In this document: in pieces, positions 54,445-62,617 of the stretch
Position numbering within the stretch: the first letter of the stretch is position 1
Layout of the letters: each line of letters opens with the position of its first letter
Source of the DNA: Desulfomonile tiedjei
GTDB taxonomy: Bacteria > Desulfobacterota > Desulfomonilia > Desulfomonilales > Desulfomonilaceae
NCBI GenBank assembly: GCA_016218715.1
Contig: JACRDG010000020.1
Coordinates: forward strand, 1-64,000
Reading direction: 5' to 3'
Length of the DNA: 64,000 nucleotides
The notes under the pieces: generated by a model
What the model was told of the DNA's origin: nothing
Seen by the model: the letters and a program-made list of their open reading frames with translations, nothing else
The model's database searches: none
Position numbers and translations under genes: made by a program

Positions 54445-56304
54445 TTAGAATAGTGCGAACGACTCTTCGGGAAGGTCAATCGCGGATCTCTCGCCACTCA
54501 TGATCGCACGTGCTTTTCCCTTGGCCAAAGAGAGGAAGGTGTTGGCGAAGAACTCGGCCGAAGCGATCTTGCCTCGGTAGAACGCCGCGCTCCGGTTGGT
54601 TGTGAGCATTTCGGCCTTCTTCTCGGCCGTGTCCGCCTTCGCGTCACTGTACAGTTCCTGCAAGCGGCGGTCGGCCAGGACGGCCTGCCACAGGAGCATG
54701 AACCCGACAGCCACGTCACCGAAGAGTTCCAGGTACGGCGATGCGTACAGGACCGGAATCATGAAGTCTTCGGTAATGCTCTTGAGTCCGAAATATCTCG
54801 TCACCTCAATTAGTTGCCTTCTAGCTGAATCAAAAGGCTCAACGATATCCTTCAACCTATAGTTCTTCTTTGCTAGTTTCAACAGATTGCCGGTCTCGGC
54901 CACAATGCTCTTGAACAGCGCGCCCTGATGGACCGCCAGTTTGCGGCCCACGAGGTCCAGGGCCTGGATTCCATTGGTCCCTTCGTAAATGGACGCGATC
55001 TTCGAATCGCGCATAAACTGTTCCACCGGGTACTCTCGGCAGTACCCGTATCCACCATGCACCTGGATGGCCAGCTCGGTCACCCTGAATCCCATGTCGG
55101 TGCTCCATGCCTTGCACACCGGGATGAGGATGTCGAGAAAACCCTCATACTTGGCTGCTTCGGCTTCGGTCGCCGCGGTGAGCACCCTATCCTGACAGTA
55201 TCCTGCATAGTAGATCAGAGACCGGATACCTTCAGTCACGGTCTTCATCCACATGAGCATGCGGCGCACGTCAGGATGCTGAATAATCGGAACTTTGGGC
55301 GCCTTCGCGTCTTTCATTGCAGAAATTTCGGGGCCCTGGTAGCGCTCCTTGGCATATTTGAGCGCGTGGAGGTACGCGGTGCTGGCCTGAGCAAGTCCCT
55401 GAATCCCCACGGCCAAACGTGCCTCATTCATCATGTTGAACATGATCCTCATGCCTTGGTTCTCTACACCCAGCAGGTAACCGATGCAGTTGTTCTTCTC
55501 GCCGAAGTTCAGCGCGCATGTGGAGGAACCGTGAATGCCCATCTTCTTTTCGATGGCCGCGGTTATCACGTCGTTGTCCACCAGACCGTCCCCTTCGATT
55601 CTCTTCTTGGGGACGATGAATATGCTGATCCCCTTCGTGCCGGCAGGACCGCCCTCGACGCGTGCCAGGACCATATGAATGATGTTCTCGGTGAGATCGT
55701 GGTCACCCGAAGAGATGAAGATCTTCCCGCCGGTGATGGAATAGGTGCCGTCAGGGTTCTTGATCGCCTTGGTCCGCAACGCTCCCACGTCGCTGCCGGC
55801 CTGCGGCTCCGTCAGACACATGGTCCCGCCCCACTCTCCGGAGTACATCCTGTCCATGTAGGTCCGCTGCTGGTCTTCGGATCCGTACTTCTCGATCAGG
55901 CGGGCTGCGCCAACCGTCAGGCCGGAATACATCGCCAAGGCCTGGTTGGCCGCGATGAAAAGCTCCATGGCAGCACAGTTCAGCGAACTGGGAAAGCCTT
56001 GCCCCCCCATCTCCTGGGATATGGGCAGCAAGTTCCATCCACCCTCACAGACGTGACGCCACGCGTCATGGAAACAGGCTGGAACCTTCACCTGTCCCTT
56101 GTCGAGAACAACTCCTTCCACGTCTCCGGGAACATTGGTCGGAGCCAGTTCTTTCTCGGCCAGCTTTTGGGCCGCGTCGAGAACCATGTCAAACATCTCT
56201 CGGGAGAATTCCGTGTATTTTTCGGCTTGACAGAGTTCTTCAATGTTGAGTTGTTCATAAAGGACGAACTTGACATCCCGCTCATCAACGAGAAGATTGG
56301 CCAT
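54445..56304 (-). CDS. Acyl-CoA dehydrogenase (long, AcdH-type with C-terminal extension)
   Basis: 619 residues. GGAGGAGAAAGAAT precedes ATG 56304. It is longer than the 380-residue classical enzymes and has the extra C-terminal helical domain of the FadE/AcdA long-chain group. FAD-binding marks are MCLTEPQAGSDVGALRTKA and GKIFISSGDHD, and the substrate-binding part includes YGYCREYPVEQFMRDSKIASIYEGTNGIQ in parts, where Arg/Tyr/Glu active-site residues lie. It performs the first beta-oxidation step. It is first among the confident genes of the fad operon. Confidence 0.95.
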   Translation of the reverse strand: MANLLVDERDVKFVLYEQLNIEELCQAEKYTEFSREMFDMVLDAAQKLAEKELAPTNVPGDVEGVVLDKGQVKVPACFHDAWRHVCEGGWNLLPISQEMGGQGFPSSLNCAAMELFIAANQALAMYSGLTVGAARLIEKYGSEDQQRTYMDRMYSGEWGGTMCLTEPQAGSDVGALRTKAIKNPDGTYSITGGKIFISSGDHDLTENIIHMVLARVEGGPAGTKGISIFIVPKKRIEGDGLVDNDVITAAIEKKMGIHGSSTCALNFGEKNNCIGYLLGVENQGMRIMFNMMNEARLAVGIQGLAQASTAYLHALKYAKERYQGPEISAMKDAKAPKVPIIQHPDVRRMLMWMKTVTEGIRSLIYYAGYCQDRVLTAATEAEAAKYEGFLDILIPVCKAWSTDMGFRVTELAIQVHGGYGYCREYPVEQFMRDSKIASIYEGTNGIQALDLVGRKLAVHQGALFKSIVAETGNLLKLAKKNYRLKDIVEPFDSARRQLIEVTRYFGLKSITEDFMIPVLYASPYLELFGDVAVGFMLLWQAVLADRRLQELYSDAKADTAEKKAEMLTTNRSAAFYRGKIASAEFFANTFLSLAKGKARAIMSGERSAIDLPEESFALF

Positions 56305-56669
56305 TATTCTTTCTCCTCCTTGGCTCTTGCAGCGAACTGCGCTTGCACGCTCACCTGATGTGGATCTCCGGGCTTGCCGCGTTGTTGCTCAGAGAATCCT
56401 GCTCTCCCTGAAGTGGTCTCCCCGTGTTTCCCGTGACTGGAACCTCTCTGTTCGCGGATACATTTCTCGGCAGCGCTCGAAGTCCTGAATGGTGTTTGGA
56501 CATGCGATCCCGGGTGCGCACGATCCTCGCAGCGCGTTGCGGATGTCTCCGCCTCATGCCGTAATACACCACTCAGTCTTGACGAGAACTGCGTAGTCTT
56601 GTAGTTGCCGGTCAAATAACCCGACGAGGCCCCGCCCATTTCCGATAAACCCTGACCATTACTAGCCAT
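56304..56669 (-). CDS. Doubtful small frame ahead of the acyl-CoA dehydrogenase
   Basis: 121 codons from ATG 56669 to a stop overlapping the dehydrogenase start (TAATG). The sequence is Ser/Gly/Arg-rich with no recognisable domain. No good Shine-Dalgarno site precedes it. It is listed because a promoter about 160 bp upstream leaves a long leader otherwise, and because the stop/start overlap would fit coupling. It may be noise. Confidence 0.25.
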   Translation of the reverse strand: MASNGQGLSEMGGASSGYLTGNYKTTQFSSRLSGVLRHEAETSATRCEDRAHPGSHVQTPFRTSSAAEKCIREQRGSSHGKHGETTSGRAGFSEQQRGKPGDPHQVSVQAQFAARAKEEKE

Positions 56670-56829
56670 GATCTGGTTGCTGTTCCGCTTCCACCTTCGA
56701 AGTTGCTTCAAGGACCTTGCGCCCCCCATCCTGTGAGGCGGTCCGGATAGAATCATACTGGGCAACCGCAGGAGCATCCCGGCTCATCGAGCTTTTTCGT
56801 GAAAGGGATCGGTCGCGGATAGTCTCATC

Positions 56830-56858
56830 ATTTAACACCCTCTGAAGGCAAGTCTCAA
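56830..56858 (-). promoter_or_regulatory. Promoter of the beta-oxidation operon
   Basis: On the minus strand TTGAGA (56858-56853), exactly 17 bp, TTAAAT (56835-56830). It reads toward the acyl-CoA dehydrogenase gene. Confidence 0.6.
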
Positions 56859-56866
56859 GAAAAAAA

Positions 56867-56890
56867 TTTCCTTACGTAATCAGTAGGAAA
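56867..56890. promoter_or_regulatory. Inverted repeat upstream of the -35 box, possible operator
   Basis: TTTCCT (56867-56872) and AGGAAA (56885-56890) are exact inverted copies with a 12-bp centre, ending eight bases upstream of the -35 box. The position suits an activator or a TetR/FadR-type regulator site. No regulator gene is adjacent. Confidence 0.45.
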
Positions 56891-57305
56891 TCACTGCCGT
56901 TTCTGTAACCACTTGTTATTATCTAAGTAGCTCTCCCGCCCCCCCATCGCGTTCTTGTCGTTTCGCCGTCATTTTCCGCGTGCCCCGATTTTTCAACGCG
57001 TTCGTTGCTTCGCACAATCAGGTTTGACACCGCCGCCGGTTCTGCATATAGGAGTTGGCAAGAACCTTATCCGATTGGATCGCCGACGGCTGGGGGAACC
57101 CCTAAGCGAAGGGATGGCGGCCCTTTGTTGCTCGAAGGAAAGGGACACCCGGACCGCTACACGGATGGAGTTCGAAAAACAGGCATCCACCCTAACCTCG
57201 AGGCTTGACAGGGAACCATCCGGTGCACAGCCTGAGTGACGAAACGGGCGGAAACCGGCATGCCCCAAACCCTGCCGAGAGCGGAGTAGGCCAAAGGAGT
57301 TGACT

Positions 57306-58157
57306 ATGTCTGAAGATCTCGAAAAGAAGGTCGTGGAACTTTGCCGACTCGGCTCGTTCTCCGAGGCGCTGGACCTGGCAAAGCGACTGCTGAGCGAAGC
57401 CGAGGAATCGTACGGCCCCGAAGATCCCAAAGTGGCAACCTGTCTCAGTAACATGGCCGAGATTTATCGCGCCCAGGCAAACTACGCTGAAGCGGAGCCG
57501 CTCTGGCAAAGGGCTATCCACATACGCAAGAAGGCCTTCGGGAACAGCCATCCTGCCGTGGCCCACGGCTTGAACAATCTCGGGGGCGCCTACTTCGAGC
57601 AAGGAAAATATGAAGACGCGGAGAAGTGTTTTCTCGGGGCTTCCCGGATACTGGAAGAAACCGTGGGGAGGGACCACCTGGAGGTCGCGACCGCGCTCAA
57701 TAATCTCGCGGCCGTGTACCGGGCTCAAGACAAGATGCCCGGTGCCAAGGCCATGTACGACAAGGTCCTGGCAATCCAGGAGGAAAAACTCGGGCCGTAT
57801 CACGTGGAAGTAGGGATGTCGCTGAATAACCTCGCTGGGATCATGGAATCACAGCACCGCTTTCAGGAGGCGGCCCATTACTACGAGCGGGCCGCGAAAG
57901 TTGCCGAACTGGTTTTCGGTGCGGAACATCCTCATGTAGCCACCTCATTGATCAACCTGGCAGGAGTCCTGATCGCCCAGGAAAAGTACCTGGAAGCGGA
58001 ACCGCTCGTGGAAAAGGCTCTGGGAATCTGGGAGAAACATCCCGGCCTGGGGCATCCGTCTCTTGCTTCGGCTCTGGAAGGGATCGCTGAATTCTATGAG
58101 GTCCTGGGGAAGCCCGCCAGGGGTGAAGAGCTGCGCAAGCTGGTTGGCGGGGGCTGA
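57306..58157 (+). CDS. Tetratricopeptide repeat protein of kinesin light chain type
   Basis: 283 residues from ATG 57306 (AAAGGAG eight bases ahead). It consists of about six 42-residue TPR units, each with the NxAxxYxxQxxYxEAExLxxRAL pattern; NMAEIYRAQ, NLGGAYFEQ, NLAAVYRAQ, NLAGIMESQ and NLAGVLIAQ start successive units. The 42-residue spacing, not 34, is that of kinesin-light-chain-like repeats. No other domain or signal peptide is present, so it is a cytosolic protein-protein scaffold. Partners are unknown. Its last segment (GKPARGEELRKL) closes the final helix. Confidence 0.88.
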   Translation: MSEDLEKKVVELCRLGSFSEALDLAKRLLSEAEESYGPEDPKVATCLSNMAEIYRAQANYAEAEPLWQRAIHIRKKAFGNSHPAVAHGLNNLGGAYFEQGKYEDAEKCFLGASRILEETVGRDHLEVATALNNLAAVYRAQDKMPGAKAMYDKVLAIQEEKLGPYHVEVGMSLNNLAGIMESQHRFQEAAHYYERAAKVAELVFGAEHPHVATSLINLAGVLIAQEKYLEAEPLVEKALGIWEKHPGLGHPSLASALEGIAEFYEVLGKPARGEELRKLVGGG

Positions 58158-58304
58158 CGCGCTGATCGGGATTTGGCCGCAAACCGGATGGGGATTGGCT
58201 AACTCGAGTTGGAGGAGCGTCAGGCGACTCGGAGTTTCGGCGGAGGCTGCTCAGCACTCCTTAGTACTCCTTTTCACAAGTTCGTCGCGCTCTTCCGGGG
58301 CCAT

Positions 58305-58363
58305 GGTGGGACCGGCATCCTGCCTGTCCCACAAGAAATGACGGGCGGGACGTTTGTCCCACC
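58305..58363. repeat. Second copy of the GGTGGGAC...GTCCCACC repeat family
   Basis: GGTGGGACCGGCATCCTGCC begins the element and GTTTGTCCCACC ends it. The inner GCCTGTCCCAC pairs with the left arm. The layout (two hairpins in 59 bp) matches the copy at 6009-6067. It lies between convergent genes. Confidence 0.75.
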
Positions 58364-58404
58364 GAACAACCAGTGAGACACCCGCCGAGAAGTGTGCAGA
58401 ACCG

Positions 58405-59487
58405 TCAGTGTCCTGCAAGCCAGCAGCCCGGGTCAGACTTGAAGGGATCGTTGCTCATGGCATAGGAAAGGCACCTGAGTCCGCCCCTGCACAACCCGAC
58501 ATAGCTACAACCTTCGCATCCCTCGCTGCATGTGCTTCGGTCGCGCAGAGCACGCAGGAACTCGCTCTTGCGATACAGCTCCTCTAGCGAAATCTCACCA
58601 AGGTTGCCAACACGGACGGGCATACGCCGGCATGGGTAGACGTCTCCATTGGGCATGACCGTGATGAGGGTATCACCTGCAGTGCAGTGATAGGGCGTGC
58701 CTCCTGCCAGCAGGAACTGGAGAGCGCGATGCATGGCGATCTCGGTCCGACCGAACCAGCGCCTCGATGAATCGTTGCGAGCCTTATGAACGATTTGGAG
58801 AAACTCAAGCGTTTCTTCGGGCGTCAAGCTTTGCTCCCTGAGACTTGAGCCTGAACCCATGGGAATCAGTCGATCGGCCCAGACGCGGGCGACTCGCAGA
58901 TGCCGCCCCAGCCGGGCGACCTCGGCAAATTCCCTGAAATTGCCTCGATGCGCAGTAAACGAGATGAAAGTCCGGATGTGTCGTCGTACGAGATGTCCGA
59001 TGGCCCTGATCGTTCGTGCGAAGCTCCCTGCTCCCCGTATCTTGTCGTGAGACTCCTGTGAGCCCTCTATACTGACCTGCACAAATGCCGGAGCCAGGCC
59101 TTTCAGATGACGCGCCACGGAGTCGTCAACCGAGTGTCCGTTGGTAAGAATGGCGAAACTAAAGCGAGTTCTGTGGGCGGCAAGAACCTCCAGAAGATCC
59201 GGGAAGTCCTCCCGGGTAAACGGCTCGCCGCCGGTCACCGTGATGTGACCTCGCACAGGCCGCGAAGTCTCATCCTGCCATCGGTTCAGTAAGTCCGCGA
59301 ACTGATCCAATATGCCGAGTAGGTCACGGAATCCGAGTTCTGACCCGGCGTACGAGTCCTGGTAGCAGTGGGCGCATCGGAGGTTACAACGCTCCGTGAT
59401 ATGCCACTGAAGCAGCAGGCCACGTGGGACATGTTCCTTTCGACGACATGCATGGCCAATTCTCTTGCCGGATGGAATCACTCTCAC
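58405..59487 (-). CDS. Radical SAM/SPASM enzyme, candidate peptide maturase
   Basis: 360 residues. GTG 59487 overlaps the stop of the upstream gene (GTGA), giving the start; reading further upstream only translates the shifted Gly/Cys repeat into Trp/Arg. The radical SAM cluster motif is C34-x3-C38-x2-C41 (ERCNLRCAHCYQ), with TGGEPF and VSIEGSQESHD following. The C-terminal SPASM-type cysteines are CTAG, CRRM, then CSEGCEGCSYVGLC and CRGGLRC and a final PGCW, ligands for auxiliary Fe-S clusters. This enzyme class makes thioether, C-C or epimer changes in ribosomal peptides. The obvious candidate substrate is the Gly/Cys tail encoded directly before it; that link is inference. Confidence 0.9.
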   Translation of the reverse strand: MRVIPSGKRIGHACRRKEHVPRGLLLQWHITERCNLRCAHCYQDSYAGSELGFRDLLGILDQFADLLNRWQDETSRPVRGHITVTGGEPFTREDFPDLLEVLAAHRTRFSFAILTNGHSVDDSVARHLKGLAPAFVQVSIEGSQESHDKIRGAGSFARTIRAIGHLVRRHIRTFISFTAHRGNFREFAEVARLGRHLRVARVWADRLIPMGSGSSLREQSLTPEETLEFLQIVHKARNDSSRRWFGRTEIAMHRALQFLLAGGTPYHCTAGDTLITVMPNGDVYPCRRMPVRVGNLGEISLEELYRKSEFLRALRDRSTCSEGCEGCSYVGLCRGGLRCLSYAMSNDPFKSDPGCWLAGH

Positions 59488-60440
59488 CCGCCTCCACAGC
59501 CGCCACAGCCTCCGCCGCCACAACCACCACCGCCGCCACCACAACCACCGCCACCGCCACAACCTCCACCACAACCTCCACCCCAACCACCAGGATTTGC
59601 CGCGGACTGTCTGAACATCTTACTCAAGTAAGCGTAAGACGTGTCGGTGAGCACGCTCACCCCGAAGAGCGATACCAGAAGCAGGAGCGTTGTGTCCGTA
59701 ACACCGGACATGGCAGCCTTCGGCTTGAGTTCTTCGAAGACACCCTGAATCCTTTTCAGGTAATCTCGCCCCAGATGGCTCAGCCGTGGCGGCCGACATG
59801 CGAACACGAGAAAGAGAAGCGAGATGATGCCCATCAAGACAAGAAACATCACATTATGTCGCCCTTTTGCCAGGGCTACTATCAGTTTGTACGCTCCCAG
59901 GAACAGGATGATGAGCGCGCCTACCGAGCCGACGCGCCACGCAGCCTCCTTCACTTCAGTGGGACAGAGTATTTGTTGCCCTTGAAGCTTGCTCTCATAA
60001 TCCCCACAGAGCTTTTTCATGTTTGAAGACAGCGATTCGTCTTGAAAGATCTCGGCTGCGAAACGTGGGGAAGAGAAGAACCCGTACACCTTCCGTTCCA
60101 TGGTCGCTAAATGTCGCGGGTCAGGATGGTCCGACTTCCGCTTCAGTCGCTCCTCAGTCAATCCCCACCACCACTTCTTCTCATCGAATTCCAAATAGCC
60201 TCGTTGGATCAAATTGAAGATCGCAACGCGGGTGACTTCATTTTCCCCGCCACGTAAGTACGCGATTTCGTAGGGGTCAGGGTCCGCGCCGAGAGGCGGC
60301 GGTGGCAGGGCCGCGGTTGGGTCGCTGGAGCGTATTCTCCACCAGCAGCCTGCCAATGTTGCCACGATAACGCATCCGTACAGGAGCAGGAACTGCGGAC
60401 CGTACATATCTGCGATGAAGTTGTGCGTCCACCAGGACAT
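59484..60440 (-). CDS. Membrane protein with TIGR04222-like domain and Gly/Cys-rich C-terminal tail
   Basis: 318 residues, ATG at 60440 with AGGGA ahead. One hydrophobic helix lies at about 14-34. A cytosolic or periplasmic domain follows with DPYEIAYLRGGENEV and LIQRGYLEF, which fits the TIGR04222 family from memory. Two helices at about 172-215 and a hydrophobic segment near 255-275 complete the membrane part. Residues 284-318 are Gly except for one Trp and six Cys, spaced 4, 6, 7, 5 and 3 residues apart. The tail is at the extreme C-terminus, as in precursor peptides or metal-binding extensions. The downstream radical SAM gene is translationally coupled. Confidence 0.85.
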   Translation of the reverse strand: MSWWTHNFIADMYGPQFLLLYGCVIVATLAGCWWRIRSSDPTAALPPPPLGADPDPYEIAYLRGGENEVTRVAIFNLIQRGYLEFDEKKWWWGLTEERLKRKSDHPDPRHLATMERKVYGFFSSPRFAAEIFQDESLSSNMKKLCGDYESKLQGQQILCPTEVKEAAWRVGSVGALIILFLGAYKLIVALAKGRHNVMFLVLMGIISLLFLVFACRPPRLSHLGRDYLKRIQGVFEELKPKAAMSGVTDTTLLLLVSLFGVSVLTDTSYAYLSKMFRQSAANPGGWGGGCGGGCGGGGGCGGGGGGCGGGGCGGCGGG

Positions 60441-60450
60441 GACGCTGTCC

Positions 60451-61194
60451 CTACACCGTGTCCACGAGCGCTGCAGCTTGTTGCACCGTCATCATGAAGC
60501 GACCGTAGAGTTGCTTCAATTCCTCGGTGTCCGGTTTCACCCGGCCGCTCTTTAGAGCGTACACGTCCCGAAGCGGCTGAGCGTCGAGCCCTATTCTTTC
60601 GGCCGCCTCGATGATTTCGGGCTTGGTAGTTACGGCTTGTCCGGTCTTGAGTTCCGCCAGAGTGTTGAGGCTCGTGAGAAAAGACGAGATGGCTCGCGCT
60701 AGCGTGCTCTCGATCAGTTCAGGACGGTGAACCCGTTGCAGGTAGAATTGCCGCAGACGCAGTAGCAAGTTAGTGATTTCCTGAGCGCACCGAAGCTTGA
60801 CATGGTCACGGGCAATAGTCAGACCAGCCAGCACATCCTTTCCCCAGACCACGTAGTGATGGCGCTGCATGTCAAGGAATTTGACTGGAAATACCTCGGC
60901 AGAGAGGGGGAGGTCTCTTTCGCAGAGCAGCAGCGGCGCCAAAGACCAGTCGCGGACGGCTCCCCGAATAATCGGGGCAGCTTTGTCCAATACAGCGACA
61001 GTGGCCTCATCCAGCACTATCAGCAGGTTGACGTTAGAAGTGTCAGGGATGTACTCCCCCTTTGCCAGTCCCCCGTAGAGAATGACCGACACGAGCCGGT
61101 CGCCCAGGGCCTCGACGAGTTGTGCGCACAAACGTGCCTGCCCCTCTTGCACGATCGCCGGCAATACTGGTGCCGTCGTCTCACTGGATGCCAT
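60451..61194 (-). CDS. Degenerate nucleotidyltransferase-fold protein
   Basis: 247 residues, ATG 61194 with GAGGAGGTG ahead. Residues about 38-61 follow the minimal nucleotidyltransferase motif but with changes: LYGGLAKGEY instead of GSxARGE, and TSNVNLLIVL where active enzymes have the metal-binding DxD (S-D-I-D-L). Both Asp positions read Asn (N54, N56), so catalysis is unlikely. The C-terminal 110 residues are helical (about 140-245) and may form a HEPN-like or substrate-binding domain. It ends 10 bp before the Gly/Cys protein gene, so it is first in that three-gene unit. Function is unknown; an adaptor or sensor role is a guess. Confidence 0.8.
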   Translation of the reverse strand: MASSETTAPVLPAIVQEGQARLCAQLVEALGDRLVSVILYGGLAKGEYIPDTSNVNLLIVLDEATVAVLDKAAPIIRGAVRDWSLAPLLLCERDLPLSAEVFPVKFLDMQRHHYVVWGKDVLAGLTIARDHVKLRCAQEITNLLLRLRQFYLQRVHRPELIESTLARAISSFLTSLNTLAELKTGQAVTTKPEIIEAAERIGLDAQPLRDVYALKSGRVKPDTEELKQLYGRFMMTVQQAAALVDTV

Positions 61195-61309
61195 GGCTCT
61201 TCACCTCCTCTACGGTCTGGGAACCGAACTGTACAACCCTGCGCCTTGTCCGTTCGCTCAGCTCGAACGCTTCGCGTTCATGAACACTCCAGTGATGAAT
61301 AGCTGACGG

Positions 61310-62074
61310 TCAGGCACTCTCTTTCATTTTGAAGCGCCACATGCAGAACTGCTCGTCAGGGACTCGATCCGGCGGGCACCATACGCATTCGGTTTCGATC
61401 CGGGGATCGATGGCCCGGGTAAAGTTTGAGTACTCGACGATCCCGGCGGACTTGCACGGGTAGTCGTCCATCTGTTTACGCCGCCGGGCCGATTGCACGC
61501 GGCATTCGGTCATGCGGAACAGGAGCGACCCGTCTTCGTCCCAAGAGGACTCATGAGCGTTGATCGTGGCATAGATCCTCAGCTTGAGTGCCCTTTCCAG
61601 GGCCGGCAGGCCCTCTCTCACGCCGATGCCGAGATGCATGCGGATCTTGAACGCCTCCATCTGAGCGAAATGGGACCAGCAGCTGTCGTTGACCGCCTTG
61701 GCCGTGTCCATGCCTGAAACAGATTCCACCGCCTGAAACCAGAGGCCGTCGCTCGTCACCCAGGTCTTCGCAATATCCGCGATGAGGAGCAGGAGGTCTT
61801 CCCGCGATTTTTCCAGGAGCGCTCTCGGGATTCCGTCTTCCAACTCGATGCCGAAGTGAGGCGCGAGCCGGTTGAGTGCCAACGGAGCATAGACGTTCAG
61901 GACTTCCCGATCCCGTTTTAGCGCTTCTTCCGAGCCCAGTGTGTGCAGGGTTTCCGTGAACCACATTCCGTAATGCACGAGCACATCACCGAGAAAGACC
62001 CCCACGAGCCGGAGAAGCTCGTCCCTGGGAAGCTCGGTGATGTCCATCGCCTTCTTCGATCCCTCGTTCGGCAT
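61310..62074 (-). CDS. DUF6125-like protein, related to L-2-amino-thiazoline-4-carboxylate hydrolase family
   Basis: 254 residues from ATG 62074 (GGAGGG ahead). The N-terminal half is helical (LPRDELLRLVGVFLGDVLVHYGMWF, in parts). The C-terminal half has Cys residues in FRMTECRVQSARRRKQMDDYPCKSAG and ECVWCPPD, the layout I associate with DUF6125/ATC-hydrolase-like proteins. Catalytic residues are not established. It is followed by no close gene; moaC lies 24 bp upstream, so it may share the hisD-moaC transcript. Confidence 0.7.
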   Translation of the reverse strand: MPNEGSKKAMDITELPRDELLRLVGVFLGDVLVHYGMWFTETLHTLGSEEALKRDREVLNVYAPLALNRLAPHFGIELEDGIPRALLEKSREDLLLLIADIAKTWVTSDGLWFQAVESVSGMDTAKAVNDSCWSHFAQMEAFKIRMHLGIGVREGLPALERALKLRIYATINAHESSWDEDGSLLFRMTECRVQSARRRKQMDDYPCKSAGIVEYSNFTRAIDPRIETECVWCPPDRVPDEQFCMWRFKMKESA

Positions 62075-62098
62075 AGCTACCCTCCGCATCGAGGCAAA

Positions 62099-62587
62099 CT
62101 ACCCTCTCGTATTCGTCCTCCGGAAATGTCCTGAACGGCCGCCGCTCTTTTCCATGAGGCGGATATCGGTGATGACCATCTCCCGGTCGACCGCCTTGCA
62201 CATGTCGTAGATCGTCAGGCCTGCCGCCGCGACCGCGGTGAGGGCTTCCATCTCGACACCCGTTCTGGCAGTCACTTTTACTCTTACTTCGATCTCAACC
62301 AGGGACCGATCCCGGTTCGGAAAGAATTCTACTCGCACTGAGCTCAGAGGGAGCGGATGGGCGAGCGGGATCAATTCCGGGGTTCGTTTCGCAGCCATGA
62401 TTGCGGCAATACGGGCGACTCCGAGGACGTCCCCTTTCTTGGCTTTCCCCTCGATAATCAGGTCGAGCGTTTCGGGCTTCATCCGGATCTCACCGCGGGC
62501 CACGGCCTCGCGCATGGTTACGTCCTTTTCGCCGACATCCACCATCAGCGCCTGCCCTTTTTCGTCGAAATGCGTGAAGTCGCTCAT
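62099..62587 (-). CDS. moaC: Cyclic pyranopterin monophosphate synthase MoaC
   Basis: 162 residues, the standard MoaC length. It converts the MoaA product to cyclic pyranopterin monophosphate in molybdenum cofactor synthesis. Marks are [20 protein letters not shown], the [13 protein letters not shown] region with the conserved His, [11 protein letters not shown] and the [10 protein letters not shown] motif with the catalytic Lys. The final motif reads SGGRSG, with Arg where E. coli has Lys. The gene is 30 bp after hisD. Confidence 0.97.
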   Translation of the reverse strand: MSDFTHFDEKGQALMVDVGEKDVTMREAVARGEIRMKPETLDLIIEGKAKKGDVLGVARIAAIMAAKRTPELIPLAHPLPLSSVRVEFFPNRDRSLVEIEVRVKVTARTGVEMEALTAVAAAGLTIYDMCKAVDREMVITDIRLMEKSGGRSGHFRRTNTRG

Positions 62588-62617
62588 AGAAGTTGCTCCG
62601 GTGAAGGCGCGCAGCGG

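Larger units (their letters stand above)
56305..57305. other. Divergent regulatory region of the beta-oxidation operon and the TPR gene
   Basis: 1 kb without a confident gene. It contains the promoter (56830-56858) and inverted repeat (56867-56890) listed separately. A long leader lies between promoter and first secure gene. 56905-57300 upstream of the TPR gene holds no recognised signal besides its Shine-Dalgarno site. Confidence 0.5.

Noticed and set aside
54928-56358. Plus-strand frame of 476 codons opposite the acyl-CoA dehydrogenase
   Set aside because: Antisense shadow caused by codon bias.
59488-59586. Trp/Arg-rich N-terminal extension of the radical SAM frame
   Set aside because: This is the Gly/Cys repeat read out of frame; the GTGA overlap gives a better start.
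59368-59631. Plus-strand proline-rich frame at the Gly/Cys repeat
   Set aside because: It is the reverse complement of the Gly codons; Pro runs are an artefact.
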